Below are positions 38,139 to 50,377 of a DNA stretch of 64,000 bases, in pieces. Positions within the stretch are counted from its first letter, which is position 1, and every line of letters begins with the position of its first letter. The notes beneath the pieces are model-generated. The model was not told where the DNA came from. It worked only from the letters and a program-made list of their open reading frames with translations, and did no database searches. The stretch spans positions 1,054,001 through 1,118,000 of the forward strand of contig NC_064047.1 in the NCBI RefSeq assembly GCF_932526225.1. The letters are read 5' to 3'. This DNA comes from Nematostella vectensis (lineage: Eukaryota > Cnidaria > Anthozoa > Actiniaria > Edwardsiidae). A program made the position numbers and the translations under genes.

Positions 38139-38781
38139 AGGGAGCCCCCGAAGAGTCAACCCTGCCTTATTTTCCCAGCAATTTTTTTTCCTGCATTCCG
38201 CTGTATGTCCAAGCATGAATCCACAGGTATCCCAAAAAAGAATAGCGTACGATTCCCGAGAAGGACTGGACCCTATTTCCTTCAAAACATTGATGGAGAA
38301 AGAGTTCCTTTTACTCCATCACTTGGTAACGTGTTTAGCTTCAATGGGATTTTGTTCCTTAATGTGTTATTGGTTTTCTGCGGCTTGAATCAGTGTGTCT
38401 CTCAGGGTCCTAAGGACACACTGGTGAAATGGTTTCTCGGTGGAAGTAGAGACCACGATAAACTGCGATAGCTCGAGGGGGAAACTGGATGCACGTGAAC
38501 TTTTTTTTTTATTCGGTTTTATTCCAATGCTTTGCAAGAAGACTGTTTGAGTTATCAGCTTTGTTTTTCAAGTGTAGCGCGATTTCTGCGTCTCTCAGGA
38601 GTACGAAATGCAACAAATTCCTCTTTGGAAAGTGGAAGCGACGGGAAATGTATAGTTCTTTGAAGATTGTTTGGATTACAGTAATAGATATATAAAGCTG
38701 TGTCAGCGATTTCTCGTGTTTGTAGCTGAAGAAGAGAAAGGGAGCTGTTTATGAAAGGATAACCGACCTTACTGGCTTAGC
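38139..38781. other. Upstream region of MBTPS2
   Basis: No coding exon is supported; frames at 38205-38471 and 38489-38695 have no homology I can recognise. The region must hold the 5' UTR and promoter of MBTPS2, but I see no clear TATA element. Confidence 0.4.
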
Positions 38782-41700
38782 ATGCTTCGATCATCTAGTA
38801 TTTATTTAGTAATATTCTTCTGGACGCTTGTTTTCATTGTCAACGCGGTACTAAAGGTAAGGATTTCTTATGCCTAGTGCACACTAGCGACATAACGACG
38901 TGGACGCGCGCACTCTTATCTTCAACATAACGACATGGACATAACGACATAAGAGAAAAACATGTTTTTTCTTTTATGTCATTATGTTGGGCTAAACATA
39001 GTGCATGTGCCCATGTCGTTATGTTGTTATGTTGCTAGTGTGCACTAGGCATTAGGTATTGCTTGCAATAAAGGTAGGCTTCGTGATTGGCTGAATTTGA
39101 AATATGTCACTCAAACATGAATGTGCCAAATCCTGTTGAATGACATGCAACAGAAAAGACAACTTCTATGAGGCATTAAGCAACAACAACCAACACATCT
39201 TAAATAAAACAAGCTCAATGTGGTAAAGTCCAAATAAAGGAGGAGGAATCCATTTCTGAACATCCATAAAAGAGTTGAATCTCCTCTTGAAAAGCATCTT
39301 ATAGTTACATCTGCAGAGGAAGCAAAAAACCACAAATTTTAGAAGGCTTTGAGAATCAATGAAAATCAATAAACACCAATCCATTGCAATAAACAATCCA
39401 TCAAACATCCATAAAAAAATTCATGGCATTGTACATTGATCTTTCAAATTCAGCCATTGGCTGTTATAGACCTTTATAAATCCAGAGTCATAGCAGGCAA
39501 CATAAGATGGGGGGCACAGCCACGCCCATTCTGGTCATTTCCTTTTGATTGTTGAAAATATTCGGGGTGGGGGGGGGGACACATGCCCCAGTGCCCCATC
39601 CCTTGCTACGACCCTGAATTCATAAGATTCATTGCTTAAAGCACTGCATCATCACCCCCCCCTCCCCTCTGAGACTAGCTACAATCCTTCCTTTGCCTCT
39701 TTGCTTTTAAATCATTGTTAGATACCTATATTGTTAGACTTATTACCCAATTGTAGGAAAAATAGGAATTAAATTAAAATTAGCATAGTAGCCTTGGTTT
39801 CTGATTTGATTTCCTGTGCCGGAAAAAAAGATGCCTGATAGTGTCCATGGGGATGCTTGCTACTGCAGCTACCAATTGAAAGTTTGAAGAAAGCCAATTA
39901 GCATGTGAAAACCCCAGTCTAATAAATAAGAACTTTATAACTAAAGGTTATGTTATGCATCAAAGCATTTATTTGTCTCGCTGGTGGGCAATTGAACATT
40001 TCTGAATGTTTCCAGCATCCCACAAAACTGTCAAAGTGGGTCACACTGTTTGCATGCTAAGTTTCTTTAAATGTTAAACATATTTAACCCAACAGAACTA
40101 CCGCAAGTATTCCCGTCGATACAAAGAGTTTCTGGAAGACCATGGCATTACTATGTCACTTTGCCAGATTCGCTGGTACACCACACAGCTCAATCGCTGG
40201 TTCATCTGGTTTGGCCGTCTTCACCCGTATCTTTTACACCTGTGGTTTAGCTTAGGAGTGTTTGTAGGTGTTGGACTCATGGCATTATCGGTAATGGTAC
40301 TCTCGTTGACTCTGTATCAAGCATTCACCAAGGAGGCCCCGGAACAAGTTTTAACACCAGTTGTAAGTTTTAAGTCACTGAGACTATTCTATACTGCCAA
40401 AGCTCAGTAGATGTATTGATTTTTTAAAGCAGTATTAGTGATTCCTTTTGCTTCATTTACCCCATCAAAAAAAAAATTAAAAGAAAAGAATTAGAAAAAA
40501 GTAGGGATGTTGTCTGTGCTTGTATGCCACTCATTTCACAAATTCAAGAAAAATAAGGTTCAGTTTTATTACCACCTGATTAATCCAAATAAGCTATGTC
40601 CCTTTTTGAATGAGCCAAGCCCACAGATTCAGAAATAAGCCCTTAGCTTAGATTTTAAAAGCAAGTAATTTCTTTTGTTTCAATTTTAATGAACAAGGAA
40701 CTATTAAATGCCTTTGTCACTATTGATATGTATTTGATGTGGGTCCTCATTCCCCAGTACTTTTACAAACTAACCAAAAGTCATTTTTTTCAAATTATGT
40801 GAACTTCTGTTTTTCATCATGTAACGACTGCTGTTTTAGATGCCTGGGGTGAACCTGCCATGGAGTCAGTTAATGTATTACCTCATAACCCTGGCAGTCA
40901 GCGGAGTTTTCCATGAGATGGGTCATGCAGTTGCTGCCGTCAGGTTAGTTTCTCAGTCCTACAGCTTCAAGAACTGGGAAGGGAAAAAAGACGAAGCTTT
41001 AAGCAATGTTGTAAATAAAAGAGTTTCAGCTGGGAAACTACTCAGATTTGAAAAACAGGATGTACTGTATAGCTTGCTTTGAATGGCAATACTACAGTGC
41101 ATGTGCATTATCAAATTAGCTTTAAGGCTAGTAATTGCAGGCTTACTAGACTTAAATCAAAATAGCAAATTGAAAAGAAACAAATAATCTTTTGAGGTAA
41201 CATCAGGCAAGCAGGAAACCCTGATATTCATCTTGTATTTCACAGAGAGCAGGTGCGTGTAAACGGCTTTGGCATGTTCTTTATGGCCATCTACCCTGGT
41301 GCATATGTTGATTTGTATACAGACCACCTGACGATGATCTCTCCAATCAGACAGCTCAGGATATACTGTGCAGGGGTCTGGCATAATGTCATCCTTGTGT
41401 TGCTAGGGCTGTTGTTGCTATGGTCACTACCTTATTTACTAGTGCCGCTCTATATGGCAGATCAAGGAGCAGTGGTCACTAAAGTGTCGAGGGTGAGTAT
41501 TGTCAAAACAACTAGCTCTTCCGCTGTATTATTCCAGGGGTCAAAAGGCTAAAAGCTTTCTACACTGTGGATCTCTTATCCTTTTGAAGGAGGATGTTTA
41601 GCCGGAGTCTCTCTTTGTACTCCATTAGCCTGTATTGTTAGAATGCAAAAGAACTGCTGGGGAGGTTAGCCCCTGGTACCATCTTCAATAGCAGCGCTTA

Positions 41701-44700
41701 CATACTAGCTCAAACTCATAATTGAAAATTTCTTATATGTTATAATTTCCCATTTTTTTGTTCAATTGACCTAAATAACAGTGCAGTAGTTTCATTTTGT
41801 TTTTCTGGGTGGGTGGGGGGGGGGGGCAGGGTAACTGTTATGATGGGGGTCCATATGTGTTCTCTCCCCTTGTTTGTGAGCTCAGCTTTATTTATATTTA
41901 TTCAGAGGCTTCTATCACATTGTGATGAGAGCATACCTATCAACTCTCCCGCATTAGGTGGGAGTCTCAAGATTTTGGACCCCTTCTCCCGCTCTCCCGC
42001 GTTGAGCACCGAATCTCCCACTTTTTAGCGATTTTTATCGCTTCCAAAAAATTATTCTATAAAAAAATATTTGAAACAATAATTCCTTTGTGTAGCACAA
42101 TTAATCTAACACCCTTGTGAGATCAATAAGTGGATTTGTTCGTGAGAGCTTACTATACTGCAAATGCCTGCAAGGCTAAACCCACCCCTCCCCCTCAAAA
42201 ATGAATATACCCCACCTCTCCCCCAAATATTCTCAAGCCTTGAGATTTTCAGAGGCTGACAGGTATGTGAGAGGGTTGCAAACCCTGCCACAGTACATGT
42301 AACAGAGCGAGCTAAGAATACTCATTTAGAGAGGCAATAAGCAATCAGTGTAGCTCTTTCAAGTCATGGGAACCTTTTGACTTAAATCTTGTTCTGTGCT
42401 TTTTCTAGAACTCACCAGTCTTTGGGAGTATCAACAGGGGAGACACAATCTACTCAGTCTATGGCTGCCCAGTTAACAACAAGAATGACTGGATACAATG
42501 TGTGTCTAGAACTCTAAACTCACCACAACATGGCTACTGCAGCAACATGTTTACCGTAACTAGACAGAACTCCTCACAAGGTATGCATACAATGATCATG
42601 ATGTGACTCGTCATGCGCCTCAGCCAAGATAGCCCACACCGTGTAGTCTTCACTTGCACTGGTCAGGTTGTTCTAATTAAATAAGGGAATGATTGTTACC
42701 TGGACCTCTTAGAAAGCCACCAGACACGAGTCTGTTTAAATAAAAAAGCAAGGCTTGCTGCAAAACAAGATTGGAGAAAACAAGCAATTTTTTTGGAAAA
42801 TTCGACTCTGGCTATGCGAACAAAAGATTTCAGCTGTCAAGTAAATATTTGCTGTGCTAGCGCCAGCTTGGAAGAAGAAATTCAGAGACAAAGAAAAACA
42901 GACACAGGTTGTGCAACAGATTTACCCATTCACTGGGAAACCCAGGGAGGTTTTTGTAGAAGAGGTTTTTGAAGAAAAGTTAGGTGTGCATTATACATTA
43001 ACACATCATTGATACTGTATAGATAATACAGTAAGCAGAAACCACTGGAAAAATGCACAATGCATCTGGGCACAAGCTACAGTTGTTCTACCTCTTGCAC
43101 ATAAATCATATGTGCCTTTCTATTTCTAATTTCCTTAACTTTTAATTCTATTCTTCACTTCTAAATTTGATACCTTTTTGTTTTACCAGGAGGAAGTTTT
43201 ACGGATGGTGTCTATGAATGTTGTGGTAACCTGACTACCTCATCAAGGCTCTGCTTTAGATATGAGTCAATAAAAAGTGAAAAGGTACTGAACATTTTTT
43301 AGTTTACCATTTCACAAGCAAATGGCAGATTCATTGCAGAGTCAAGCTATATATTGTATTTATCTGGGGTGGTTGCACAAAGCCCGGATAAGTCCTATTC
43401 ACTGTATAAAACCCCTAAACAGATAGCGTAACCAGACTTTGTGTATCAAGCCCTAAGTTGTTTATAAATCTGGTATTTGTTTGATTATCCCGCATGATTT
43501 TTTTTTCTTTCAAGCAACCCCCCCCCCCCCCAAAAAAAAAAAAAAACACTTTAAGGGGTTTAAAAATCACCCTTGAACCATGCAAACCCCCTATTCAATT
43601 TGTGTCATTTTCTCAGGGCTATGCTTGTCTTGCGGCTCGTAGCATCATGCAGGCATCTCAGTTCTGTAGCTTACCTGAGCACTGCCATGGGCCTGGTAAT
43701 AAAGCTTGTGTTCATCCATCGCTTGACAACTCCAGTCGACTGATCAGGGTACGGCGACTTGGTGGCCCTGATGTACTATATGTGGGGGACCCTATATTAC
43801 TTCAGTACACAGGTAGGATTGAGCTTAAGTATTAGTGAAAATTTGTAAAATTTGTCGTCCTAGCAAAATACCTAGTGTGGGAAGGCTTTTATTTCCATGG
43901 GCTGATTTTCTATTGGGGTTTATTTCGAAATTTCATCACATTTTGTCTTCCAATGTCGAATGAAAACAATAACAAAGGTTTGGCTAAGAAGGCCTTTTTA
44001 ACATGTGAACTTGCTGGACTCCCTGGAGCTCTCTCCTCCCCAAAGTAAAAGGGGAATGGTATGCAGTCAGTCTGTAGTGCAACCCAAGAAAATGAAAAAA
44101 TAACAATGTGTGAGAATCTTAACATAATTTATTTTCTCTCTTTCAGTTGCTGTTGTTAACTACTCACCTCGAAGTCCCATCCTACCTATGGAACTCCCAA
44201 CTATCATAGAAACATTCCTAATGTATCCTTTGTCAATCATGCATGTACATGGATTCTTCCGAATTGTATTTAAATATCTTTTAAGAGTTCTGGCCATCAG
44301 CAATTTCGTCATCCTTGCAGAACATCAAGTGTGTGAGAGCATCCATTTTCATCAGCTGATTTTGGGAAGCTATTATAACATATCTAAAAACATATGTACT
44401 TCTTTGGAAAAAGTATATGAAAAATGGAGTTTTGTTTTATGATCCATTTTACATCCCTTCACAATATTGAGTGACAAAAGGCATCCTTTTTCATTGGCCA
44501 ATAAAAGCTAGTAACTAAGTTACTTTTTGTATTATTGAAGTGTCGTGGATGGTTATTTTTAAGTCCTTTTTTAAACAGACCGTTGTATTTTAAAATGTAA
44601 GCAATAAAAAGGAGTATCTCAGTAACATTATTTAACCTTCTTTAACCATCAATGTGCAGATATTTAATTTCTCTATCAGGAGCGCTAGCACTGCTAAACA

Positions 44701-44882
44701 TTGTGCCGTGTTACTCGCTGGATGGCCAGTGGGCCCTGTTTGCTCTTGTGGATCATACTCTAGGGAACATTATACCGAATGAAGACCAAAGAAGCACTTT
44801 GTGCACAGTTATATTGACAATGGGAACTTTGTTACTTGCAGCTAATATCACTCTTGCATTATGGACCCTTGGAAGCGTCTGA
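38782..44882 (+). CDS. MBTPS2: Membrane-bound transcription factor site-2 protease
   Basis: Zinc metalloprotease of the Golgi membrane that cuts SREBP and ATF6 within the membrane after site-1 cleavage. Nine exons splice in frame with GT-AG borders: 38782-38856, 40096-40362, 40840-40943, 41246-41492, 42409-42580, 43190-43284, 43617-43812, 44147-44222, 44660-44882, giving 1,455 nt and 484 residues. Seen: an N-terminal hydrophobic segment (about 7-24), a second at 71-98, the catalytic HEMGH at 139-143 in a membrane segment, the EQVRVNGFG..YPGAYVDL motif after it, a cysteine-rich lumenal/PDZ-like middle, and a C-terminal membrane region with the LDG zinc-ligand motif (Asp432). The human protein is 519 aa; the shortfall lies mostly in its serine-rich insert, absent here. 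All key residues are present. The start codon precedes the first hydrophobic segment as in vertebrates. Candidate poly(A) signal at 45047-45052. Confidence 0.97.
38868..39054. mobile_element. Foldback MITE in MBTPS2 intron 1, TTA target duplication
   Basis: Inverted ends TGCCTAGTGCACACTAGC at 38871 and its complement ending at 39051, flanked by TTA at 38868-38870 and 39052-39054. Arms continue with CATAACRAC repeats. Trinucleotide TTA duplication suggests PIF/Harbinger-type mobilisation. It starts 14 bp after the exon 1 donor. Confidence 0.87.
39483..39616 (-). mobile_element. MITE family M1, copy in MBTPS2 intron 1
   Basis: Ends CAGAGTCATAGCAGG and CTTGCTACGACCCTG; the interior GGCACAGCCACGCCCATTCT and CTGGTCATTTCC is the complement of the interior of the element at 53194-53339. 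It is the same family in opposite orientation, more degenerate, with an imperfect flanking duplication. Confidence 0.8.
41926..42273. mobile_element. MITE, 336 bp, TGAGAG target duplication, in MBTPS2 intron 4
   Basis: Begins CATACCTATCAACTCTC at 41932 and ends GGCTGACAGGTATG at 42267, so the termini are inverted CATACCTRTCARC. TGAGAG flanks both ends (41926-41931, 42268-42273). The interior carries CTCCCGC-type repeats and C-rich runs and is non-coding. Confidence 0.87.
43935..44070 (+). repeat. Dispersed repeat family 1, copy b (MBTPS2 intron 7)
   Basis: Shares AATGAAAACAATAACAAAGG, GGCTAAGAAGGCC and CTGGACTCCCTG with the copy at 4700-4870, in the same order. Confidence 0.55.
44440..44620 (+). 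repeat. Dispersed repeat family 2, copy c (MBTPS2 intron 8)
   Basis: CACAATATTGAGTGAC, GCATCCTTTTTCATTGGCC and GTCGTGGATGGTTATTTT follow the order seen at 9770-9900. A further fragment (GAGCATCCATTTTCATCAGC) is at about 44337. Confidence 0.6.
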
Positions 44883-46955
44883 TTCATGAGAGCCACCCCA
44901 TGGGGTTTTGGGACCACCAATCTCTAATACTCCTCACACCCCGGAATTTTCAAAACCCTCTCTGGAATCATACATTTTTTTCTGTGCCATTGTAGCGGCC
45001 GAACGTGTTTTAGGTTAAATTGACAGTGCACTTTGTCTTTTTACCAAATAAAAGCTGGAGGGGCGGATCTAGCTTTCCGCTCAAGGCGGGGTTTGGTTCA
45101 GTGACAAAGGGGGGAGGGGGTAATTTTGTTTTGTTGCATATGGCTTTCTGCCAGCCCAAGAGGGGGGGGGGGGGGGGGGTTAAACCCCCCTAACCCCTCC
45201 CCCCAGATTCGCTACTAAGCTGGATGTCGGAAAAAACTGCATCAAGTAGGGCCATAGAGTTTTGCCATTCTTCCTATATACAGTACGGCTGATTTTGGAA
45301 ACCCACATGAGAAGACGCAAATCGGAAAAACGGTATCGGGAAATGACATTATTATTATTAGCAAGTTGAGGCTATTTTGGAGGGCTTGTAAAGTACAAAC
45401 TTTGTACTCATTGTTTCATAAAAAAATGAACTGTAATAAAAGTTAATAAATTCTCAAAAGTATGTCAAACATATACACAGTCACATATTGGGTTGTTCGG
45501 GATTTTTTTACGGAATAAAATGTAGTAATATAATGTCATACGATTTGTTAATTGTAAATATATGATTTTCAATTTCAACAAACACATTTGGCAAGAAAAA
45601 TATAACAACGAGTGAAACATCCAATCAAGGGAAGGAATGTCTCTTTTTCTCTTAAATATACTATTTGGAATATTTATCCTGTTTGGTGTATTTAACCCAT
45701 TGACTCGCGTGCCGGCCAATTCCGGCCGTGAGCAGTACGCACAAGTATTAATGCAAAATGATTACAATAAGCTTAAGAAATTCGGAAATATTTAAGGTGT
45801 AGATAGTCTTAAAAACATTCATCTAAACAATGTGATAGGAACTACTGACCAAAAATAGGTTACAAATGCTTTGCATGTTTATTTTGACAACCTCAATAAA
45901 TTATTTCCACTACTGAAATAATGCAACAATCAAAATCACACGCAGCCGCAGCCTCGTCCCCAGGGTCTTCTGGGTAATCTAGACATCTGCAGGTATAGAA
46001 TCAGGATCATCTTCTGTGGTGCTATATCCTTGCCACACTTAAATCACTGTGTTTGCACCGCTTTATTCGTTCTTTCTATCTTTCTTTTATTCTCCTGAAA
46101 AATGGAAGAATAGTACACAGTCTACATTGCCATTTGTCTTTCATAACTGCGGGAATCTAGAATCATTTCTACAGGTGCCATTAGCGCAATGCTTTGTTGT
46201 CACCATTTTGTTCTTACGAAAGCACACGCTTCTTGACTTGTCTGAACTTCCGCGGGCTTACAATTTGTTGGACTTTGACCCCGTAAAACGCACGTGACTT
46301 TCCAGCGCCGAACTTGCTCACAACACTTTGCGACACTCGTTTGAAACCGAGGTCGGGCGTCAAAATTTTAAAGTTTGTTTTTATCCTTCGTTTCACGTGC
46401 GTGTCGCAAAGAGTTGTGGGAAAATGTGGGAAAGGTGAATTACCTAGAAGACCCTGGGGTCGAGAGGGCAGCCATTATTAAATTTAATAATTGAAAAAAA
46501 GTATGTCTTTTCATGTTGTTTCAAATGTCATCTACCTACCTAGTGTTCCAATTAAGTGACATGTTCATGTGGAACCTCTTACTTATTTAAAATGTTGTAG
46601 GGCCAATGATCTCGCACCCTTATTCAGAAACTATTGAGTAAATAAAAGCATGTAACAACAAGAATACACCTTTTTATCAATTCCTTTTTTTTCTACCCTC
46701 TGTATAACAGTAGCTTCTAATGCAAATGTAAGGGAGTTCATATATTTACATGTCTGTACCAAAATACAATTAGAAAAGGTTACTGGTAATAGGGTTATTT
46801 GTCCACATCACCAGATAAAGTCTGCTGAATTATCAGCCAAAAAATTTGTCTTCAAGACAAATTATACCAGCTCTAAACAAAAAGTGAATTAAATTTCATG
46901 GTTAAATTTATTTACAGACTAGAGAATTTCTCACTATAAATAAAAAAGAACGAAT
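44883..46955. other. Convergent intergenic region, MBTPS2 to RSPH3
   Basis: The 3' ends of two genes face each other. No further exon is supported. Contents are a hAT-like terminus with GGGGCGGATCTAG at 45059-45071 followed by G-rich and C-rich runs to 45210, and an inverted repeat at 46317-46418. A TTTATT at 46907-46912 could be the RSPH3 poly(A) signal on the minus strand. Confidence 0.55.
46317..46418. mobile_element. Short inverted repeat, MITE-like
   Basis: CACAACACTTTGCGACAC near 46319 and its near-complement GTGTCGCAAAGAGTTGTG ending near 46418 face each other across about 65 bp. No target duplication was identified. Confidence 0.55.
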
Positions 46956-49790
46956 TTATGTCTCTTCTTCCTCCTCTGGTGCTGGCTCTTCTGCATTTGC
47001 AGTATCGTCTTCGTCTGGCTTGGGGGTTTCTGCCGGCACTTCAGGTGTTGGCTCTACTGGTGTTTCTTGTTTGGGTTCTTCTGGTGGTGGAGCTGGAGTT
47101 GCTTCTTCTATCTTTTTCTTCTGCTCAGCCGCACGAGCCATGATTTCTTTCTCCATAGATAGTCTAAGTTCCTCATCAAGTTTCCCATACACTTGTTGAC
47201 GTTTTGTGACAACATGCCGAATAATAGCTGTAGAAAAGCATAAGTTGTGAGTTTTAATACACAAATCAATCAAAAACTACAGTATGCAAATGGAGCTGGA
47301 AAAACGTGCATATTTGAAAGAGAAACACAAAAAAACACCAGAGAACAAAGAATCTTACCATCAAGAACTGTTCTTGCAACCAACGATCTGTTCAGATTGA
47401 CATCAACTCGTCCCATCAGCCAAGGCATGAAATAAGTTTCCACATCTGAGATAGAAATTCCAATTTAGCTATTTCCTTTACATGTAATTCTTTATTTGAA
47501 TTGTCTAGGTTTTCACGCCCACCTCTTTCGACGGGATCATAGAAGTAGCCGTTTTCGTTGAGTGATCCAAATACTGATGGTACAAGGTCTGCCAAATAAC
47601 TCTGCAAAAAACATAAGATAATGGTTTGAGTATGTTTTGAAAATCATTTTCAAACATTGTACAAGAGGGCTGTTAAATAAGGCAACAATGCTCTAAAAAG
47701 CTATTTCATCATTTTCATGTCTAGATCCATTTATATTATTTTAAATAAGTGTTCGTAAGTTAAAATTAACACTTGAAATGCACATATGCTAAAACATTGT
47801 TTCCTTCTTTACACTAAAATATTATTCTTACAATTTTGAGTAATCTGTGAATTCAAGTTCATGAATTCCAAGTGTCCAAATAGAATATGGCTCTCATCAG
47901 TCACATCTTCCAATGATGCCATATCACCGCAGTGCATTGGCCAATGGTACAAAATGTGTTCCTTTAAAAATCCCAAACTTGATTGATGGAAGTGAGAAGC
48001 ACTTTTATAATTTCCGTATTTTTCTACAAGAGTTCTCAGAATACTCAAAATTGTAGCAAAAGATAGAGTCAAGTTTGAATAAATCAAACACATGCTTAGC
48101 TATACAGCTTACCTGTGCAAATGCCCGGGCTGCAATTTTCTCTCCAGTCTCTTTCTCCTTTTTTAAAACCTGTGCCTGTTGTCGCATGCGTCGTTCTTTT
48201 TCTTCCCTGTGTCTCCTCTCCTGTTCCTCCAACCTTTGTGTTTCCACAAGTTCAGCATTTCGAAGCTCTTCGAATCGTCTCTGTTGGGCTCTGAGATTTG
48301 AAAGTTCTTCTTCTTCCATGACCTCTAGAAGAGCTTGTTCTACGGTCTTACCAACAAGCACTTCCAAGATTGGCTTGACTTCAATATCAAAATCAAAAAG
48401 CTGTGAAAATAAGAAAAGTTACATGAAATCCCCTATATAAAAGAACTCAACACTGCATTTCAGAAACCATATAGAATACCCAGTGATATGCACTCTATAT
48501 TCTTTAATGCAGTTAAAACACAAAGTTTGTCTACTGCAAGCCATCCTCACCTCGCCCTCAAGAATCTGTGTAGCGACATCAACCCCTGTCTTAGCGGGGA
48601 TAAAGAGGGGCGAAGGTGGTCTATCCAGAAATGCATCGGTTTGTGTCTCAACCTCTGCCTCCTCTACACGATCACTGAGTTCCTCTAGGTACAATTCTGT
48701 CTGAACATCAATGTGTTTGCGACCTTCCACTGGTTCAGGTGAGCGTGGTTGAAGTTGTTGCTTTGCTCGTTTCCTGGCAATTGCTCTCCTTCTTGCCTCT
48801 TGTTGCTTTTGTATTTCAATTGGGTCTGGTTGGGCAGTCTAGAATAAAATATGTTCAAGCTATTATGAGACACATGCAGGCAAGGTAAAATATGCCTGAT
48901 CAAAACACCAGACAAAGATCTAATTTATTTGAGTTATCAATTCTGTTTAGGCAATCTCACCAAAGTACAAGGTTGACAAATAAAACATCAACCCTCATCT
49001 ACATTTAATAATATACCAAAGGAAATTACAAAACAAGATTTAATTTAAAAGAATAGGATTCTGTTTCTCTGTCAAAAATTGCTATCTACATACATGCAAG
49101 ATTTTTTATATAATTGGATCTTACCGCTGGGAGGGTTCGTTGAGCATATGTGTTGCCTCTCACGATTCTTCTGTCGTACATGATATTACCATAGGGCATG
49201 GATGCTTCATTTCTGAAAATCGACATCCAAAATCAAATTCCACGTAGCTTACATTCACAATTAAGTAGATGAGTAGATAACCACTGAGATCGTAAACATT
49301 AAAAGTAGGATCTTCTTGCATTCGGATTGAAAGTAAAAAAAGTTGTAAGATAGAATAAATTCGTTTGGATTAAGATTTGATTTGGAATTCATTTCCTGTC
49401 TTTTCCTTTGAAAGAAACTTTCAAATGATATCAAATCGATGATAACAGATAAAAGATTGGTATATCGCCGTACTTTAAAAAATAACAACTGTAAAAACAG
49501 TACGGGAAAATCAGATTTTCCTTTTGATGATTGAGGACAAGAATAGCACTCAACAACGATGTCGTGCTAATATGTATCAGCGTGACAAGGAAAGAGTAGT
49601 AGCTTGATCTATTAAAAATATCATCATAAGAATTTAGCTTAGAATAATATATAACATGGGAGAGGTTTGGTACTACTTACTGTTGAGTAAGAGGATCCCT
49701 GAATTTCTTTCGTTGTTGAACGGGTCGAGGTTGGCTTGCGAAAGTGTAAGTTCTCGATGCGTCGCCTTTTTGTGCTACTGCAGCAGCCAT
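46956..49790 (-). CDS. RSPH3: Radial spoke head protein 3
   Basis: Structural subunit of the radial spoke stalk in motile cilia; the family also anchors protein kinase A. Seven minus-strand exons splice in frame: 49790-49681, 49212-49125, 48838-48551, 48400-48113, 47601-47523, 47445-47359, 47227-46956, giving 1,212 nt and 403 residues. Family signatures in order: YGNIMYDRRIVRGNTYA (residues about 41-57), EGRKHIDVQTELYLEEL and ETQTDAFLDRPPSPLFIPAK in exon 3 (67-162), the VGKTVEQALLEVMEEEEL helix and a long charged coiled coil (EEQERRHREEKERR) in exon 4, then YLADLVPSVFGSL..GYFYDPVER and PWLM...RTVLDAIIR. The last exon ends in a proline- and glutamate-rich acidic tail. The human protein is longer (about 560 aa) mainly at the N-terminus. 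The start is the first in-frame ATG of an open first exon. Confidence 0.96.
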
Positions 49791-50377
49791 TTTTCAGTAA
49801 AAATCTCACAAAATACTACACAGTTATCTAAAATATATCCCTGCTGAAGTGGGGCAGAGATATTATAGCGGGAAATCAAATCTACTGGAGGAAAAGGCGA
49901 ATTTCCTGAGCTCTTTGGTTATGGCTGTCTTTTACATCCAAAACATGGCGTTGCTAAAGGACTATTTACACGTCACGGTCGTCAAGACAACAAAACTTAT
50001 TTACGCGCCCTCTGAAAAAAACGCGGGCTCGGCTACATACGGGTACTTTTCTTGTTCAGCCAGTGTCACACTAGCGAATTGTCACACAACAAGCCGTTTG
50101 TTACTGGCAAATTACAGATTAAATTTCCCAAAGTCCTTTTTAGCATACTTTTGCGATTACTCGTTAAGTGTTTATCCAGAATTTAATTCAATTGAGTGCT
50201 TTATTTGGTCATTTCTAATTTGTTTTTGACTGTCTGTCTTTTCTGCCGTGACTGTTTCCACAGGGGGTACCCAGGGGCTATTTATTTCGCTTGGAGGAAA
50301 GCGAGGGTGTAACTTCGATTGAAACGTTCGAGATCAACAGACGTGTTCGAGACTCGTAAGGAAAAAGCCTTGAAAAA
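49791..50377. promoter_or_regulatory. Divergent upstream region shared by RSPH3 and CLIC
   Basis: 587 bp separate the two divergent start codons, so the 5' UTRs and core promoters of both genes must lie here. A 126-codon open frame at 49849-50229 has no recognisable domain and is treated as chance. I see no clear TATA box; no specific factor site is claimed. Confidence 0.5.

Noticed and set aside
49849..50229. 126-codon plus-strand frame between RSPH3 and CLIC
   Set aside because: It lies in the shared promoter region, has no recognisable domain and would crowd both promoters.
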